Source: CAYSCS01 sp964429695 (lineage in GTDB: Bacteria > Acidobacteriota > Aminicenantia > Aminicenantales > Aminicenantaceae). From it: DNA of 64,000 nucleotides. This document shows positions 26,730 to 36,006 of the stretch, piece by piece. Each line of letters starts with the position of its first letter. Position 1 is the stretch's first letter. The notes under the pieces are model-generated. The model did not search any database. It saw only the letters and a list, made by a program, of their open reading frames with translations, and was not told the DNA's origin. The position numbers were made by a program, and so were the translations under genes. The stretch lies in NCBI GenBank assembly GCA_964429695.1, contig CAYSCS010000068.1:1-64000 (forward strand), written 5' to 3'.

Positions 26730-26954
26730 AATTTGATTTATTATCTAAATCTATTTATTCCCTCTCTTCTTAAAACCCTTACTCAAAATTTAAAAATTTT
26801 TTTTTAAGCTCATTTCTGAACCTAATCCAAAAAATTTTTTCGATTTCCTTTTATTTTTATTACATGAATTAGCTTAATAATTTAATTGCAAAACGAGCTT
26901 GAAGCTTTTAATCATCTAAACTTGAAAAACAACGATTCATTCCCTGTCCTTGGT

Positions 26955-26983
26955 TTGACTCACTTTTTTGCCTGTGATATACA
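26955..26983 (+). promoter_or_regulatory. sigma70-type promoter of the GT-C gene
   Basis: TTGACT (26955-26960) and TATACA (26978-26983) are 17 nt apart, with an extended TG at 26975-26976. The leader is about 48 nt and carries AAGGAAG before ATG 27038. The rest of the AT-rich gap 26730-27037 shows nothing else. Confidence 0.65.
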
Positions 26984-27037
26984 GGAAAATCACAAAATAC
27001 TTGAATCAAATTGAAAGCAAAAAAGGAAGTAAAAATT

Positions 27038-29566
27038 ATGCATCTTCTTAAAAAATATTTTAGTATTCCCATCGAAAAAATAATATTTATTTTGACACTT
27101 TTTACCTATCTTTTCTTCATTTTTGCTTTCTTCTCACCTTCGCTACCCAGACTCGGTATCTCCTTGCGAGGAGCAAGAGAAGAGTTGTTTTTCCTTCTCC
27201 TCTTTCTCTCTTTTCTTTTTTGCTTTCTTAAAAGAAAAAAACTACTTGTGGCCTTGAAGAAGAAGAAACTAAAAATCGTATCCCTCACCTTTCTCATCAT
27301 CTCCCTTACCCTACTACTTACTCGACTCCCTTACCTAATCAATGATTTCAGCCTCTTAAACGCTGACAAATCAGTCACCCTCCTCATGGTTAAGAATATT
27401 GCAGAAGGAAAAAGCTTCCCTCTCTACTTTTATGGCCAACTCTACCAGGGAAGCTTGAATGCCTATCTTACTGCTCTAATCTTTTTTCTCATCCCCTCGT
27501 TGAAGATTTCCGTTCTTCTAATAAACATCATCTTTTTCTCCCTGTTTATCCTCTTTTCCTCCCTTCTCCTTCGTCGGATTACGGATTCAACCTCTTATTT
27601 CTATCCTGTTCTCATCCTTTGCCTCCCTCTTTCTGGGTTAGTTTTTTTTTCGAATGATGAAATAAGGGGATTTTCAGTAGTCGTCTTTTTTGAAATTCTT
27701 CTCATTTATCTTGCCTACAGAATCATTTTCGACTCACGTGATTATCATTTCTCAGTCGGCATGGTCACAGGAGTCCTCTTCTGGCTCTACCAGCCCTCTC
27801 TTTCCACAATCCTTCCCATCTATGCGGGAATATTTTTTTCTGAGCTCCGCAGGAGCCCTCTGCGAAAGTCTCTCTCCAAGGGTATTCTTGCCTTAACAGG
27901 GTTTATCGCTGGAAGCTTTCCCCATCTTTTGGGAGAAATTAATAACGAGTTTACAAACACCAAGGTTCTCTTCTTTTCAGGAGATTTTCCTGCCCATATA
28001 AAATCGATGAAGCTCTCTTCCTTACTGTCTGCTCTCAAAGCCTTGCTCTTTGATTTAGATTCGCAAAGAATCATCTCCCTCTTTTTCATCCTAATTTTCT
28101 TTGCAACCATTATTATTTGTTTATGTTTATTCATTAAGAAAAAAGAGACGAAAAAAATCTTCCTCCCAGCCCTCATGGCAGCAAATCTCTTACTCCTCCT
28201 CCTTTCCATGTATCCTCCCGTTCCTCGTTACATCGTTCATTACCGCTTTTTTTCGTTTTATCCTCTTTTGATCTGCTCAACATTCTTCATGGAATTTAAA
28301 ATATTCTCAAGAAAAAGATTGAAATTTGCCTTTATCATCTTTTTTGCTTTTTTCTCTGGATGGAAATCTGTGAAAAATTATCCCATGCTCAGAGAGGCTC
28401 ATTTCAAGAATAAAAAGGACATCTGCGAACTAAAAGAAGGAAGAGAAAACCTTATCCTGGGTAATTACTGGGATATGATGAAATACCTTCCTTTCATGGA
28501 AGACAAACTCCTCATCTCAACCCCTTCTGAAGTCAGAATCGACGGAGTTTTTCCTTATGCCAAGTACCTTCCCCTCGGCTTTAAGCTCGGAGAATTCTGG
28601 GAGAAAGAAAGTAGAGCTTTTCTGGTGCCAAGGAAGAAAGAGGCTTCGAGCGAAGAATTTCTCAGGGATTTAGGAATTTCCTTCGCCAAGAAAGAATTTT
28701 CTTCTGGACGTTATGCTCTTTATTCGAAATTCTCAAGAGAAATCTCACCTTACCTCCTCGTGCTTCTCAATTCTGACCTCAAGAAAAGATGGGAAGGAGG
28801 AAAGAGGCCAAATTTCATCTATTTCAAAAATAAACTCCCCTCCCTTCCCGAGCTAAAGGTAAGGGAGGGGAACCTAATCCTCAATCTTCCAGAATGGGAA
28901 GACCTTCCTTCTCAAAGCAGGGGAGCTGAGTTTTTTAAGGATTGGCGGTATTGCTTAAAGACAGAGGAAGAAAAGCTAAGCTTCCCTCTCAATCTAAAAT
29001 CAAGAATAACAGCTTATTCATATCCCCAGCACATTTCACTCCAAGGAAATAAATACAAAGCCTTCATTAATTTTCTCGATATTCCTATTCTCGAGGCTGG
29101 AGAGGTCGAAATTAAGGGGAATTCACCTCAAGCGAAGTTAATCATATCTCGACTAAGAGACGCCCTAACCTTCTTCCCCATCTGGGGAAAAGAGAGGAAA
29201 CCCCGAATTGGAGTCCCCGTAGAAGGGCTTAAACTCGAGGTTGTTAACCCTTCCGTCGTCTCCATTGAGCTTCGTATTTTTTCCTTTTTTAACTTCGACT
29301 CATCCCTCTGGACAAACTTCTATCAGCAGACTCTTCATGTGAATGGGGAAAAAATCCCGCTTAAATATGGAGAAAACCGGATTCTTAATAAGCTTCACCA
29401 AGAAAGAGTAATTAAGTTGAACACAGAATTTAAAACTCTGCTTTATGCTCTCGATTCCAGAGGAAATGTCACCTTCCCCAATTCTGGGGCAATACTCGAA
29501 AGCATTATCCTCCATGAAAAAGGGCAAAGTTACATTCTGAATCCATTTTTATCTCCGCTTGAGTGA
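27038..29566 (+). CDS. large multi-pass membrane protein, GT-C glycosyltransferase-like
   Basis: This protein of about 842 aa has an N-terminal half with around a dozen hydrophobic helices and a large soluble C-terminal domain after residue 450. After the second helix pair the first large loop contains an acidic stretch, NDFSLLNADKSVTLLMVKNI, with GKSFPLYFYGQLYQGSLNAY. This resembles the first periplasmic loop of ArnT/PMT-type enzymes that use polyprenyl-phosphate sugars. The ATG at 27038 is chosen for its AAGGAAG site, and an upstream TTG at 27011 lacks one. It has a good promoter of its own. The substrate is unknown and the GT-C assignment is by loop pattern and topology only. Confidence 0.6.
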   Translation: MHLLKKYFSIPIEKIIFILTLFTYLFFIFAFFSPSLPRLGISLRGAREELFFLLLFLSFLFCFLKRKKLLVALKKKKLKIVSLTFLIISLTLLLTRLPYLINDFSLLNADKSVTLLMVKNIAEGKSFPLYFYGQLYQGSLNAYLTALIFFLIPSLKISVLLINIIFFSLFILFSSLLLRRITDSTSYFYPVLILCLPLSGLVFFSNDEIRGFSVVVFFEILLIYLAYRIIFDSRDYHFSVGMVTGVLFWLYQPSLSTILPIYAGIFFSELRRSPLRKSLSKGILALTGFIAGSFPHLLGEINNEFTNTKVLFFSGDFPAHIKSMKLSSLLSALKALLFDLDSQRIISLFFILIFFATIIICLCLFIKKKETKKIFLPALMAANLLLLLLSMYPPVPRYIVHYRFFSFYPLLICSTFFMEFKIFSRKRLKFAFIIFFAFFSGWKSVKNYPMLREAHFKNKKDICELKEGRENLILGNYWDMMKYLPFMEDKLLISTPSEVRIDGVFPYAKYLPLGFKLGEFWEKESRAFLVPRKKEASSEEFLRDLGISFAKKEFSSGRYALYSKFSREISPYLLVLLNSDLKKRWEGGKRPNFIYFKNKLPSLPELKVREGNLILNLPEWEDLPSQSRGAEFFKDWRYCLKTEEEKLSFPLNLKSRITAYSYPQHISLQGNKYKAFINFLDIPILEAGEVEIKGNSPQAKLIISRLRDALTFFPIWGKERKPRIGVPVEGLKLEVVNPSVVSIELRIFSFFNFDSSLWTNFYQQTLHVNGEKIPLKYGENRILNKLHQERVIKLNTEFKTLLYALDSRGNVTFPNSGAILESIILHEKGQSYILNPFLSPLE

Positions 29567-29575
29567 AATTCATTC

Positions 29576-31390
29576 TTAGAGGTAACCAAGAGACTTCAAA
29601 AGCTCAATCATCTTTTGGTCCGGGACCACCTCTTCGCCCTTCATTTTCAGATTATTCGCTCCGGCTTGAATCACATGTTGAAAAAGGGGGATAACCTTCC
29701 TCACCTCATATTTTTTCTGCAAATAGAGGTTGAGCCTCTCCTGCGGGTCCTCAATAAGGTCATAAAATTCATATTCGCTGTAAGGAGGCGGAGGGTTACT
29801 AAAGAAGGCAAATGTCTTTTCAGTATAGGGAATGTTATAGATCACTTTTTGATTTCTCTGGATTGTGGCTACCTTGAAGGGTAGTTCGGGAATATAGAAG
29901 CCGCTGGTAAGAGAAGAAATGAGAGCCCTCTTCTTTACTTTCCCTTTGAGGAAAAGAGAGAGGTCAATACCATCCACCGCTTTTCTTTCAAAGGGAAGAC
30001 CGTAGTAATTCAAAACGAAAGGCATGATATCAATCAGACCAACTTCTGACTCTACAATCTTTCCTGCAAATTTCCCTTTTGGAAACTTGATGATAAGCGG
30101 TACGTGAATAAGTTCGTTGTAAAGAGAGTGAACATGCCCCCAACCAGAATGGTCAAAGAACTCTTCTCCGTGGTCAGAAATCAAGATTATCATCGAGTTC
30201 TCATAAAGATTCTTTCTCTTCAAGTACTCAATGAACTCTCCAAACCCGAGATCAAAGGTATAAATTTCAGCGTCATAGAGGTCTAAATAAGCCTCTATCA
30301 TCGCCTGAGGAAGCTCCTTGTACTGGTCTCTGTGTTGAGAGCCAACTGTGGGAGATGAAAGAGAGGTGAATTGCGGGGATTCGTTGAAAAGCTTCAGGTT
30401 TTCCAAAGGAGGGTTGTAAGGGCTATGTGTCTGATAGGTATGAAGGAAGTAGAAGGAAGAAGGGTTTTTATTTTTTTCAAGGTCGAGGGTAGTCAATTCA
30501 AAAAGCCTTTTCGTTGCTTGCGGAGAGAATTGGTCCATCGGGATGCTGTGGTAGAAATCAAACCCTCTGAAAAACCCAAAAACAGATGAGACATAGATAC
30601 CACCGTTGAAACTTCGGGTTGAAAACTCTCTCGAAAGCTCTTCAACGAGATAGTTGATCCGGGAAGAAATGACTGTTCCCCTTTTCACTCCATGATTGAA
30701 TTCGTAAAGAGAAGTGAAAAGAGACATATGAGATGGAAGAGTCCAGGGCGCCTGGGCATATGCATTCTTAAAGACGACACTCTCCCTGGCAAAGGCATCG
30801 ATATGGGGAGAAGTCTTGCGCTGATAACCATAGGTTTGAAGATGGTCTGCACGAAGGGTGTCAGCACAGATAAGAAATATAAGCCTCCTTTCTCCATCTC
30901 TCTTTTTTTTAAAAAAAATTGGTTCCCCGATGAGCAAAATCCCCTTCCCCGCAGCCGCCAGAGTGATTTTATCATCTTTAGCTAATCTTATTTCTTCCCT
31001 GATAGAAACAGTATTCTTAGAAGAAATATTTTTTCCACTAAGAAGTGTGCTATTCTGGTAAATTTTAACAAGAGAGTTTGTCTTTAAGCCAGAGAGAATC
31101 TCAAGGTGAAAAATATACTCTCCTTTAAGCTTGGGCCTAAAGCTTATCTTTCTCACCCCTTTCTCAAGCCTAAGAAGCTTCCCCCGCAGAGACGTCGACT
31201 CAAACTCAAAATAATCAATCCCCCTTACCTGAAAATGCTTGAGATTATTCTCTTTAAGAAAAGATTCTTCAAAAGAAGAAGATAGAGGCAAAGGAATTCT
31301 TCGAAATTCAATCCCTCTCTTCATAAAAGAGAAATAGATAATAAGCGAGAAGAAAATAAGAAGAAAAGCAAGGACTAATGCTTTCTTCAT
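29576..31390 (-). CDS. membrane-anchored sulfatase-fold hydrolase/transferase with Thr nucleophile position
   Basis: This 604-aa protein has an N-terminal membrane anchor (about residues 3-23) and a beta-rich domain to about 165. An alkaline-phosphatase/sulfatase fold follows, with metal-site Asp in CADTLRADHLQTYGY and a second set in ISDHGEEFFDHSGWGH. The place of the formylglycine Cys (CxPxR) is WTLPSHMSLF with Thr217, as seen in phosphoethanolamine or phosphoglycerol transferases. An ordinary sulfatase reaction is therefore unlikely. It ends LKSLGYL like its two relatives in this window. The start is ATG 31390, directly six nt after the -10 box, so the message should be leaderless. The substrate is unknown. 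Confidence 0.75.
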   Translation of the reverse strand: MKKALVLAFLLIFFSLIIYFSFMKRGIEFRRIPLPLSSSFEESFLKENNLKHFQVRGIDYFEFESTSLRGKLLRLEKGVRKISFRPKLKGEYIFHLEILSGLKTNSLVKIYQNSTLLSGKNISSKNTVSIREEIRLAKDDKITLAAAGKGILLIGEPIFFKKKRDGERRLIFLICADTLRADHLQTYGYQRKTSPHIDAFARESVVFKNAYAQAPWTLPSHMSLFTSLYEFNHGVKRGTVISSRINYLVEELSREFSTRSFNGGIYVSSVFGFFRGFDFYHSIPMDQFSPQATKRLFELTTLDLEKNKNPSSFYFLHTYQTHSPYNPPLENLKLFNESPQFTSLSSPTVGSQHRDQYKELPQAMIEAYLDLYDAEIYTFDLGFGEFIEYLKRKNLYENSMIILISDHGEEFFDHSGWGHVHSLYNELIHVPLIIKFPKGKFAGKIVESEVGLIDIMPFVLNYYGLPFERKAVDGIDLSLFLKGKVKKRALISSLTSGFYIPELPFKVATIQRNQKVIYNIPYTEKTFAFFSNPPPPYSEYEFYDLIEDPQERLNLYLQKKYEVRKVIPLFQHVIQAGANNLKMKGEEVVPDQKMIELLKSLGYL

Positions 31391-31396
31391 ACGGAT

Positions 31397-31405
31397 TTTA
31401 TACCA
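31397..31405 (-). promoter_or_regulatory. extended -10 promoter, leaderless start for the sulfatase-fold gene
   Basis: The minus strand reads TG-G-TATAAA (31405-31397), then six nt, then ATG at 31390. The -35 region is weak (TGTAAA). The predicted start is the A of the start codon. Confidence 0.5.
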
Positions 31406-31506
31406 CACTCCCTCTTAAATTTACAGAAATTAACTCCCCCACAAAATAAAACATCTTCATCAGTAAAAAAAGAAATTAACCAAAAAATTTTTAAGAATAA
31501 GAGGCC

Positions 31507-32571
31507 TTAAAGATTGAATCTATAAATCAGGGAAAGGGAGTATTCGACTCCTCCAAGATTAACCCTTATTTCATCTTCCACGGTCTCAGACCAGAGATAC
31601 TTGAAATAAATCTTCAGCGCCAGAAAAGGAAGAGGGTCAAAATATGTGCCTGCCTGAAGATGATATCCCACATCCGAACCGCCCACTGAAGAAATCACGA
31701 AGTCCTCCGGGTATTTTTCCTTGTAGACTATATAATCCACTCCTGTGCCAATAAAGGGAGTGAATAAATAAACCTTTCTCAAATATCTGAGGGCAAGGGA
31801 AAATGAGGTGATGGTGAGCTTGAGTTCTTCTGCGGTAAGTGAGGTCTTTCCTTCCTTACTGAAATGAGAGGCGCTTGTCCAGAGATCAAAGTTATTGATT
31901 CCTACCGGAAGAAGAAAAGAGAGCTCCCCTCTAAATACATAACCTCCATCTCCATAGACTTCTTTAAAAACAGAATCCTGGAAGAAAGAATATCCATAGG
32001 AAAACCCAACAGCAATATCTCTTATTTTTTTCTCAACTTGAGGCGTTTCCTCTTTTACAGGAGTTACACCTCTTTTGAGTTCTTCAATTTCAGCTGGCTT
32101 TGCACTCATCTCTTCTTGTTTTTCCTCTTTTTCTTCTTCGATTATCTGCTCACCTTTTTCACTCTCTTCAGAGGTTGAAAAAGCTTCTTCGGAGAAGACT
32201 ATCACAATCCCATTTTCTTTTTCTTCTAAGGTATAATGGGGGATTCTTTCGATGAAGTTGAAGACTACCCGCGCCACTTCGGGCTTAAACAGTGCGCTTC
32301 TTATACTCGCTAATTCACCTTCCTCAATTTCAATAAGCGGGTCGATGCTAATTTTAGAAACAGGTGTGAAATCTAAAACGAGGCAAAGAGGGTCTTCGAG
32401 GGTAAAGACCTCATAGGTGAGCTCACCCTTATATTCAACTAAGATTTCAAGCTGATGGTCCAACTTTTGATAGATGATGCGCGATAGCTCTCCTGTGACC
32501 TCACTCTGTGCAAAGAGAATGCTCGCTGACACTAAAAGTGCAAGAAAAATTAAATTCAATCCCTTTTTCAT
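31507..32571 (-). CDS. outer-membrane protein with N-terminal AMIN-like domain
   Basis: This 354-aa exported protein has a signal peptide ending in ASILFAQ. A domain of about 105 residues follows, resembling AMIN (YEVFTLEDPLCLVLDFTPVS, later VARVVFNFIERIPHYTLEEK), which in other proteins binds peptidoglycan or secretin partners. A Glu/Lys-rich linker (about 135-185) leads to a C-terminal eight-strand-like beta-barrel (alternating aromatic strands, final residues YRFNL). Such a layout could tether the outer membrane to the cell wall. It has a near-consensus promoter and a strong GAGGAGG site five nt before the ATG, suggesting high expression. The domain names are inferred from pattern. Confidence 0.65.
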   Translation of the reverse strand: MKKGLNLIFLALLVSASILFAQSEVTGELSRIIYQKLDHQLEILVEYKGELTYEVFTLEDPLCLVLDFTPVSKISIDPLIEIEEGELASIRSALFKPEVARVVFNFIERIPHYTLEEKENGIVIVFSEEAFSTSEESEKGEQIIEEEKEEKQEEMSAKPAEIEELKRGVTPVKEETPQVEKKIRDIAVGFSYGYSFFQDSVFKEVYGDGGYVFRGELSFLLPVGINNFDLWTSASHFSKEGKTSLTAEELKLTITSFSLALRYLRKVYLFTPFIGTGVDYIVYKEKYPEDFVISSVGGSDVGYHLQAGTYFDPLPFLALKIYFKYLWSETVEDEIRVNLGGVEYSLSLIYRFNL

Positions 32572-32633
32572 TCTTTCCTCCTCTATGGGCTATCCTTAAA
32601 ATCGTCTCTTTGCCTTTGAAAGAATAGAGCTCT

Positions 32634-32662
32634 TTTATAATGGATTTATCATCCTTTGTCAA
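32634..32662 (-). promoter_or_regulatory. near-consensus sigma70 promoter of the AMIN/barrel gene
   Basis: On the minus strand, perfect TTGACA (32662-32657) and TATAAA (32639-32634) are 17 nt apart. The leader is about 56 nt and ends with GAGGAGG. Confidence 0.75.
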
Positions 32663-32733
32663 TTTTTTTCTAATTCAGCTCAATATCAGGAAAAATTAGG
32701 TAAATTTCGGGCTATAATGGCATGAAATATTAC

Positions 32734-32762
32734 TTGAGGTCTTGCGATGTTTTCCGTAATAT
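32734..32762 (+). promoter_or_regulatory. sigma70-type promoter of the acyltransferase gene, short leader
   Basis: TTGAGG (32734-32739) and TAATAT (32757-32762) are 17 nt apart. The predicted start near 32769 lies about 6 nt before ATG 32775, leaving no room for a Shine-Dalgarno site. Confidence 0.55.
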
Positions 32763-32774
32763 AGCTAAAGAGAA

Positions 32775-33539
32775 ATGAATAACCAAAAAGATTTTGAAGA
32801 AAAAAGCGTTCATAAAGTACTTCTCAATAAGAAGCAATCTGCTTTAAAAAAATATTCCGCTCTCTTTATCGGAAAAGAAAACATCTGGCAGATACTTAAA
32901 TATGAGCTAATCACCCTTCTTTTCTCCTGGATACCAGGGGCGCTGGGGATAATCCTGAGAAGAATCTTCTACCGCCTGATCCTCAAAAAAATTGGAAAAG
33001 GAGTGGCACTTGGGCACCACATTACCCTCCGACATCCACATAAAATCTCAATCGGAAATAATTCTTTCATAGATGATTATGCGGTACTCGATGCAAAAGG
33101 AGAGAAGAATACAGGCATTATCATAGGAGAAAACGTCATCCTCGGACGCAATACAATTCTAAGCTGTAAGGGAGGCTCAATTTTTCTTGAAGATTTCTCG
33201 AACATCTCTTCAAATTGTTCCCTTCTCTCTGAGACTGAAATAAGAGTGGGAAAATATACTTTCCTTGCCGGTCATTGTTACCTTGTTGCCGGAGGGAATC
33301 ACAGCTTTGAACGCACAGACACTCCTATCATGTTTCAACCTTCAATCACAAAAGGAGGAATCCATATCGCCGAAGATTGCTGGCTTGGAGCCTCTGTGAC
33401 TGTGCTTGATGGAGTAAGTATAGGAAAAGGGAGTGTAATCGGTGCAGGTTCTCTCCTCATCGATTCCCTCCCCGAATACTCGGTTGCAGTTGGCTCTCCC
33501 GCAAAGAGAATAAGGGATAGAAGAGAAGATAAAGTGTGA
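32775..33539 (+). CDS. hexapeptide-repeat (left-handed beta-helix) acyltransferase
   Basis: This 254-aa protein has an N-terminal helical part. From about residue 75 it has a left-handed beta-helix of imperfect hexapeptides: IGNNSFIDDYAVLDA, IIGENVILGRNTILS, IRVGKYTFLAGHCYLV and IGKGSVIGAGSLLI, ending VAVGSPAKRI. A His in GGNHSFE is a likely catalytic base. Proteins of this type acetylate sugars of LPS or exopolysaccharide, using acetyl-CoA. It lies upstream of a radical SAM and a GT2 gene, which suits envelope glycan modification. The acceptor is not predictable. Confidence 0.8.
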   Translation: MNNQKDFEEKSVHKVLLNKKQSALKKYSALFIGKENIWQILKYELITLLFSWIPGALGIILRRIFYRLILKKIGKGVALGHHITLRHPHKISIGNNSFIDDYAVLDAKGEKNTGIIIGENVILGRNTILSCKGGSIFLEDFSNISSNCSLLSETEIRVGKYTFLAGHCYLVAGGNHSFERTDTPIMFQPSITKGGIHIAEDCWLGASVTVLDGVSIGKGSVIGAGSLLIDSLPEYSVAVGSPAKRIRDRREDKV

Positions 33540-33592
33540 TAGGTTTTCACCTTTCTAAAATTTTTTCCTCCAATATATCATCTCTAGTTTAA

Positions 33593-33621
33593 TTGACTAA
33601 GGGGTTCATATTCTTTATACT
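33593..33621 (+). promoter_or_regulatory. sigma70-type promoter of the radical SAM-GT2 pair
   Basis: TTGACT (33593-33598) and TATACT (33616-33621) are 17 nt apart, giving a leader of about 26 nt. Confidence 0.65.
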
Positions 33622-33653
33622 TTCATCTAACTCGATGCTTATTTAAAGTTAAG

Positions 33654-35072
33654 ATGAAAGTAATTCTCATCAATCCTCCTGCTGAGAAGCTTGTACGGAC
33701 TTTTGCCCCGGACTCGATAACAGAAGAAATGGGGTTATACCCTCCTCTGGGTCTCTTGTATGTGGGAACTCATGCTCTTCAATCACTAAAGAATCAAATT
33801 CAACTCCAAATCCTCGATGCTCAGGTTGAGAAAATGAGCAGCAAGAAGATAGAAAAATTCATAGAAAAAGAAAATCCAGATGTAGTGGGAATCAGCAGTA
33901 TGACCTTTCTTGTCCTCGATGCCTTGGAAGTGGCGCGCATCGTAAAGAAAACCTGTCCTGAAGCTTATGTGGTTGCCGGCGGAATCCATGCCACTATCTA
34001 TCCCCACGAAATGCTCTCTCAACCCGAAATAGATGCTGTAGTCATCGGAGAAGGTGAACTCGTTTTCACCCAGCTTCTGGAGGCCCTGTTGAGAAAAAAA
34101 GAACTCTCTCAAATCAAAGGTCTTGGATACAAGGTCGATGGAAAAATAATCATAAACCAGCAAAATGAGTTTATCAGCAACCTCGATGGCCTGCCCATCC
34201 CTGAAAGGACATTACTTCCCTATAAAAAATACTACAACCTTCTTGGGACCGGTAAAGAAATAATGACCAGCCTCCTGACTTCAAGAGGATGCCCCCACAA
34301 TTGTATCTTCTGCACTCAGAAGGATGGTCGAATCTGTCGCATGCGTTCCCCAGAAAATGTTCTCATGGAAATCGAGGCCTGTGTAAGACTTGGAATAACG
34401 GATTTCAATGTCGTCGATGATACCTTTACCATCAACCGTAAAAGAGTGATTGAAATATCAGATCTCATCATTCGCAAGGGATTAAAAATTACCATGGATG
34501 TCAATGCTCGAGTTGACCAGGTTGATCAGATGCTTCTCGACAAACTCGCTCAAGCAGGATGCAACCGAATCCGTTTTGGGGTTGAGAGTGGCAATCCAGA
34601 AGTGCTCAAGAACTTAAGAAAGGGGATAACCCTCAATCAGGCAAGAGAGGCTTTTAGAATGGCAAAAAAGGCTGGCATCGTCACCTTCGCCTATTTCATG
34701 GTTGGTTCTCCAGGCGAGACAAAAAAAGAAGTAAAACAAAGCATAAAACTGGCAAAGGAACTCGACCCGGATTTTGTTCAATTTCTTATCACGACTCCTT
34801 TTCCTGCTTCTGACCTGTATGAGCTGGGCAGAGAAAAGGGAATACTCAAGGGAGACTATTGGAGGGAATTTTCTGCTCATCCTGAGGAAGGGTTTACTCC
34901 TCAATGGTGGACTGAAAACTTCACGCCAGGAGAGCTTGAGAAATGGCAGAAGAGGGCACATCTTAGCTTCTATTATCGCCCAAGGTATATTCTTAGACAG
35001 CTACGGAGTTTGAAGTCTCTCAGGGAATTCAAAAGAAAAGCTCATGCAGGTTTAAGGATATTCTGGGGATAG
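33654..35072 (+). CDS. B12-binding-domain radical SAM protein
   Basis: This 472-aa protein has an N-terminal Rossmann-like cobalamin-binding domain (MKVILINPPAEK, then PDVVGISSMTFL and VVAGGIHATIYP). The radical SAM core has the cluster motif CPHNCIFC near residue 215, then a VVDDTFTINRKR loop and IRFGVESGNPEVL. This matches class B (BchE-like) enzymes, which carry out methylations or cyclisations on diverse substrates. I see no DxHxxG motif for base-off cobalamin. The GT2 gene starts one nt after its stop, so the two are coupled, hinting at a shared lipid or glycan pathway. The reaction is unknown. Confidence 0.82.
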   Translation: MKVILINPPAEKLVRTFAPDSITEEMGLYPPLGLLYVGTHALQSLKNQIQLQILDAQVEKMSSKKIEKFIEKENPDVVGISSMTFLVLDALEVARIVKKTCPEAYVVAGGIHATIYPHEMLSQPEIDAVVIGEGELVFTQLLEALLRKKELSQIKGLGYKVDGKIIINQQNEFISNLDGLPIPERTLLPYKKYYNLLGTGKEIMTSLLTSRGCPHNCIFCTQKDGRICRMRSPENVLMEIEACVRLGITDFNVVDDTFTINRKRVIEISDLIIRKGLKITMDVNARVDQVDQMLLDKLAQAGCNRIRFGVESGNPEVLKNLRKGITLNQAREAFRMAKKAGIVTFAYFMVGSPGETKKEVKQSIKLAKELDPDFVQFLITTPFPASDLYELGREKGILKGDYWREFSAHPEEGFTPQWWTENFTPGELEKWQKRAHLSFYYRPRYILRQLRSLKSLREFKRKAHAGLRIFWG

Positions 35073-35073
35073 G

Positions 35074-35772
35074 ATGAAGACCATAAGTGTAATCATACCT
35101 GTCTTCAACGAGCAGGATACAATCCTCAAAGTAGTGAGAAAGGTCAAAGAGGTTCCTATATCCAAAGAAATAATCATCGTCGATGATGCCTCTACCGATA
35201 GAACCTCAGAACTGCTGAAGCAACTGGAAAGTGACCCTGAGATAAAGATAATTACCCATTCTAAAAACCTCGGTAGGGGAACGGCCATCAGCACAGGCCT
35301 CGAACATGCCCAGGGAAAAATTACAATCTTTCAGGATGCTGACCTCGAGCTTGACCCCGCGAACTATCCTCGATTGATTCAACCTATTCTCGAGGGAGAA
35401 ACAAAAGTAGTTTTTGGCTCGAGATTCCTAGGAAAAGGATTTATCACAGGGATGGGCTTTACCTATTATGTAGGAAATGTCATCCTCACGGCTCTCACCG
35501 ATCTCCTCTTTAAAAACGCAAGGCTAACCGATGTCTTGACGATGTTCCAGGTGACAGAAACGCAAATCCTTAAAAGTCTCAATCTTCGAAAGACAAGATG
35601 GGAATTTCCAATAGAAATAATGGCAAAGCTGCTGAGGAGGGGATATGATATCCTTGAGATTCCGGTGGAATACATCCCGAGGACGAAAAAGTCAGGAAAA
35701 AAAATAAACTGGAAAGCATTCTTTCCCTGCCTCTTCACGCTTCTCAAATTCAGATTTTCAAAAAAGTTCTGA
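35074..35772 (+). CDS. family 2 glycosyltransferase, DPM1-like
   Basis: This 232-aa GT-A fold protein has ISVIIPVFNEQDTI, the nucleotide-binding IIIVDDASTDRT and the metal-binding QDADLELDP. It resembles dolichol/polyprenyl-phosphate mannose or glucose synthases without C-terminal membrane helices. Such enzymes charge a polyprenyl phosphate with a sugar, which GT-C enzymes then use. Two GT-C-like proteins (27038-29566 and 36007-38124) flank it, which makes a donor/acceptor relationship plausible but unproven. The ATG is one nt from the preceding stop. Confidence 0.85.
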   Translation: MKTISVIIPVFNEQDTILKVVRKVKEVPISKEIIIVDDASTDRTSELLKQLESDPEIKIITHSKNLGRGTAISTGLEHAQGKITIFQDADLELDPANYPRLIQPILEGETKVVFGSRFLGKGFITGMGFTYYVGNVILTALTDLLFKNARLTDVLTMFQVTETQILKSLNLRKTRWEFPIEIMAKLLRRGYDILEIPVEYIPRTKKSGKKINWKAFFPCLFTLLKFRFSKKF

Positions 35773-36006
35773 ATAAATTCTCACTGACTCAATCCTCAAC
35801 CTTCATATTTCACACAATCTCCTGCTTAATTGATAAAAATGTTAATACTTGATTTAGTAACTAAAAGATATTATTGAGATAAGCGTGGAATTACCTTTTC
35901 CCCTACCATATGCTCATCCGCTAATTTCACGTTTATCAAACTACTTTTTTTCTCCTTCAATTTAAAAATCAACCGTGAGAGGTAAAAAATAAAGGAAGGG
36001 GAAAAG

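Noticed and set aside
26730..26830. A/T hairpin with a long T-run after the first BACON gene
   Set aside because: The pairing is only A/T and is not stable enough to call an intrinsic terminator.
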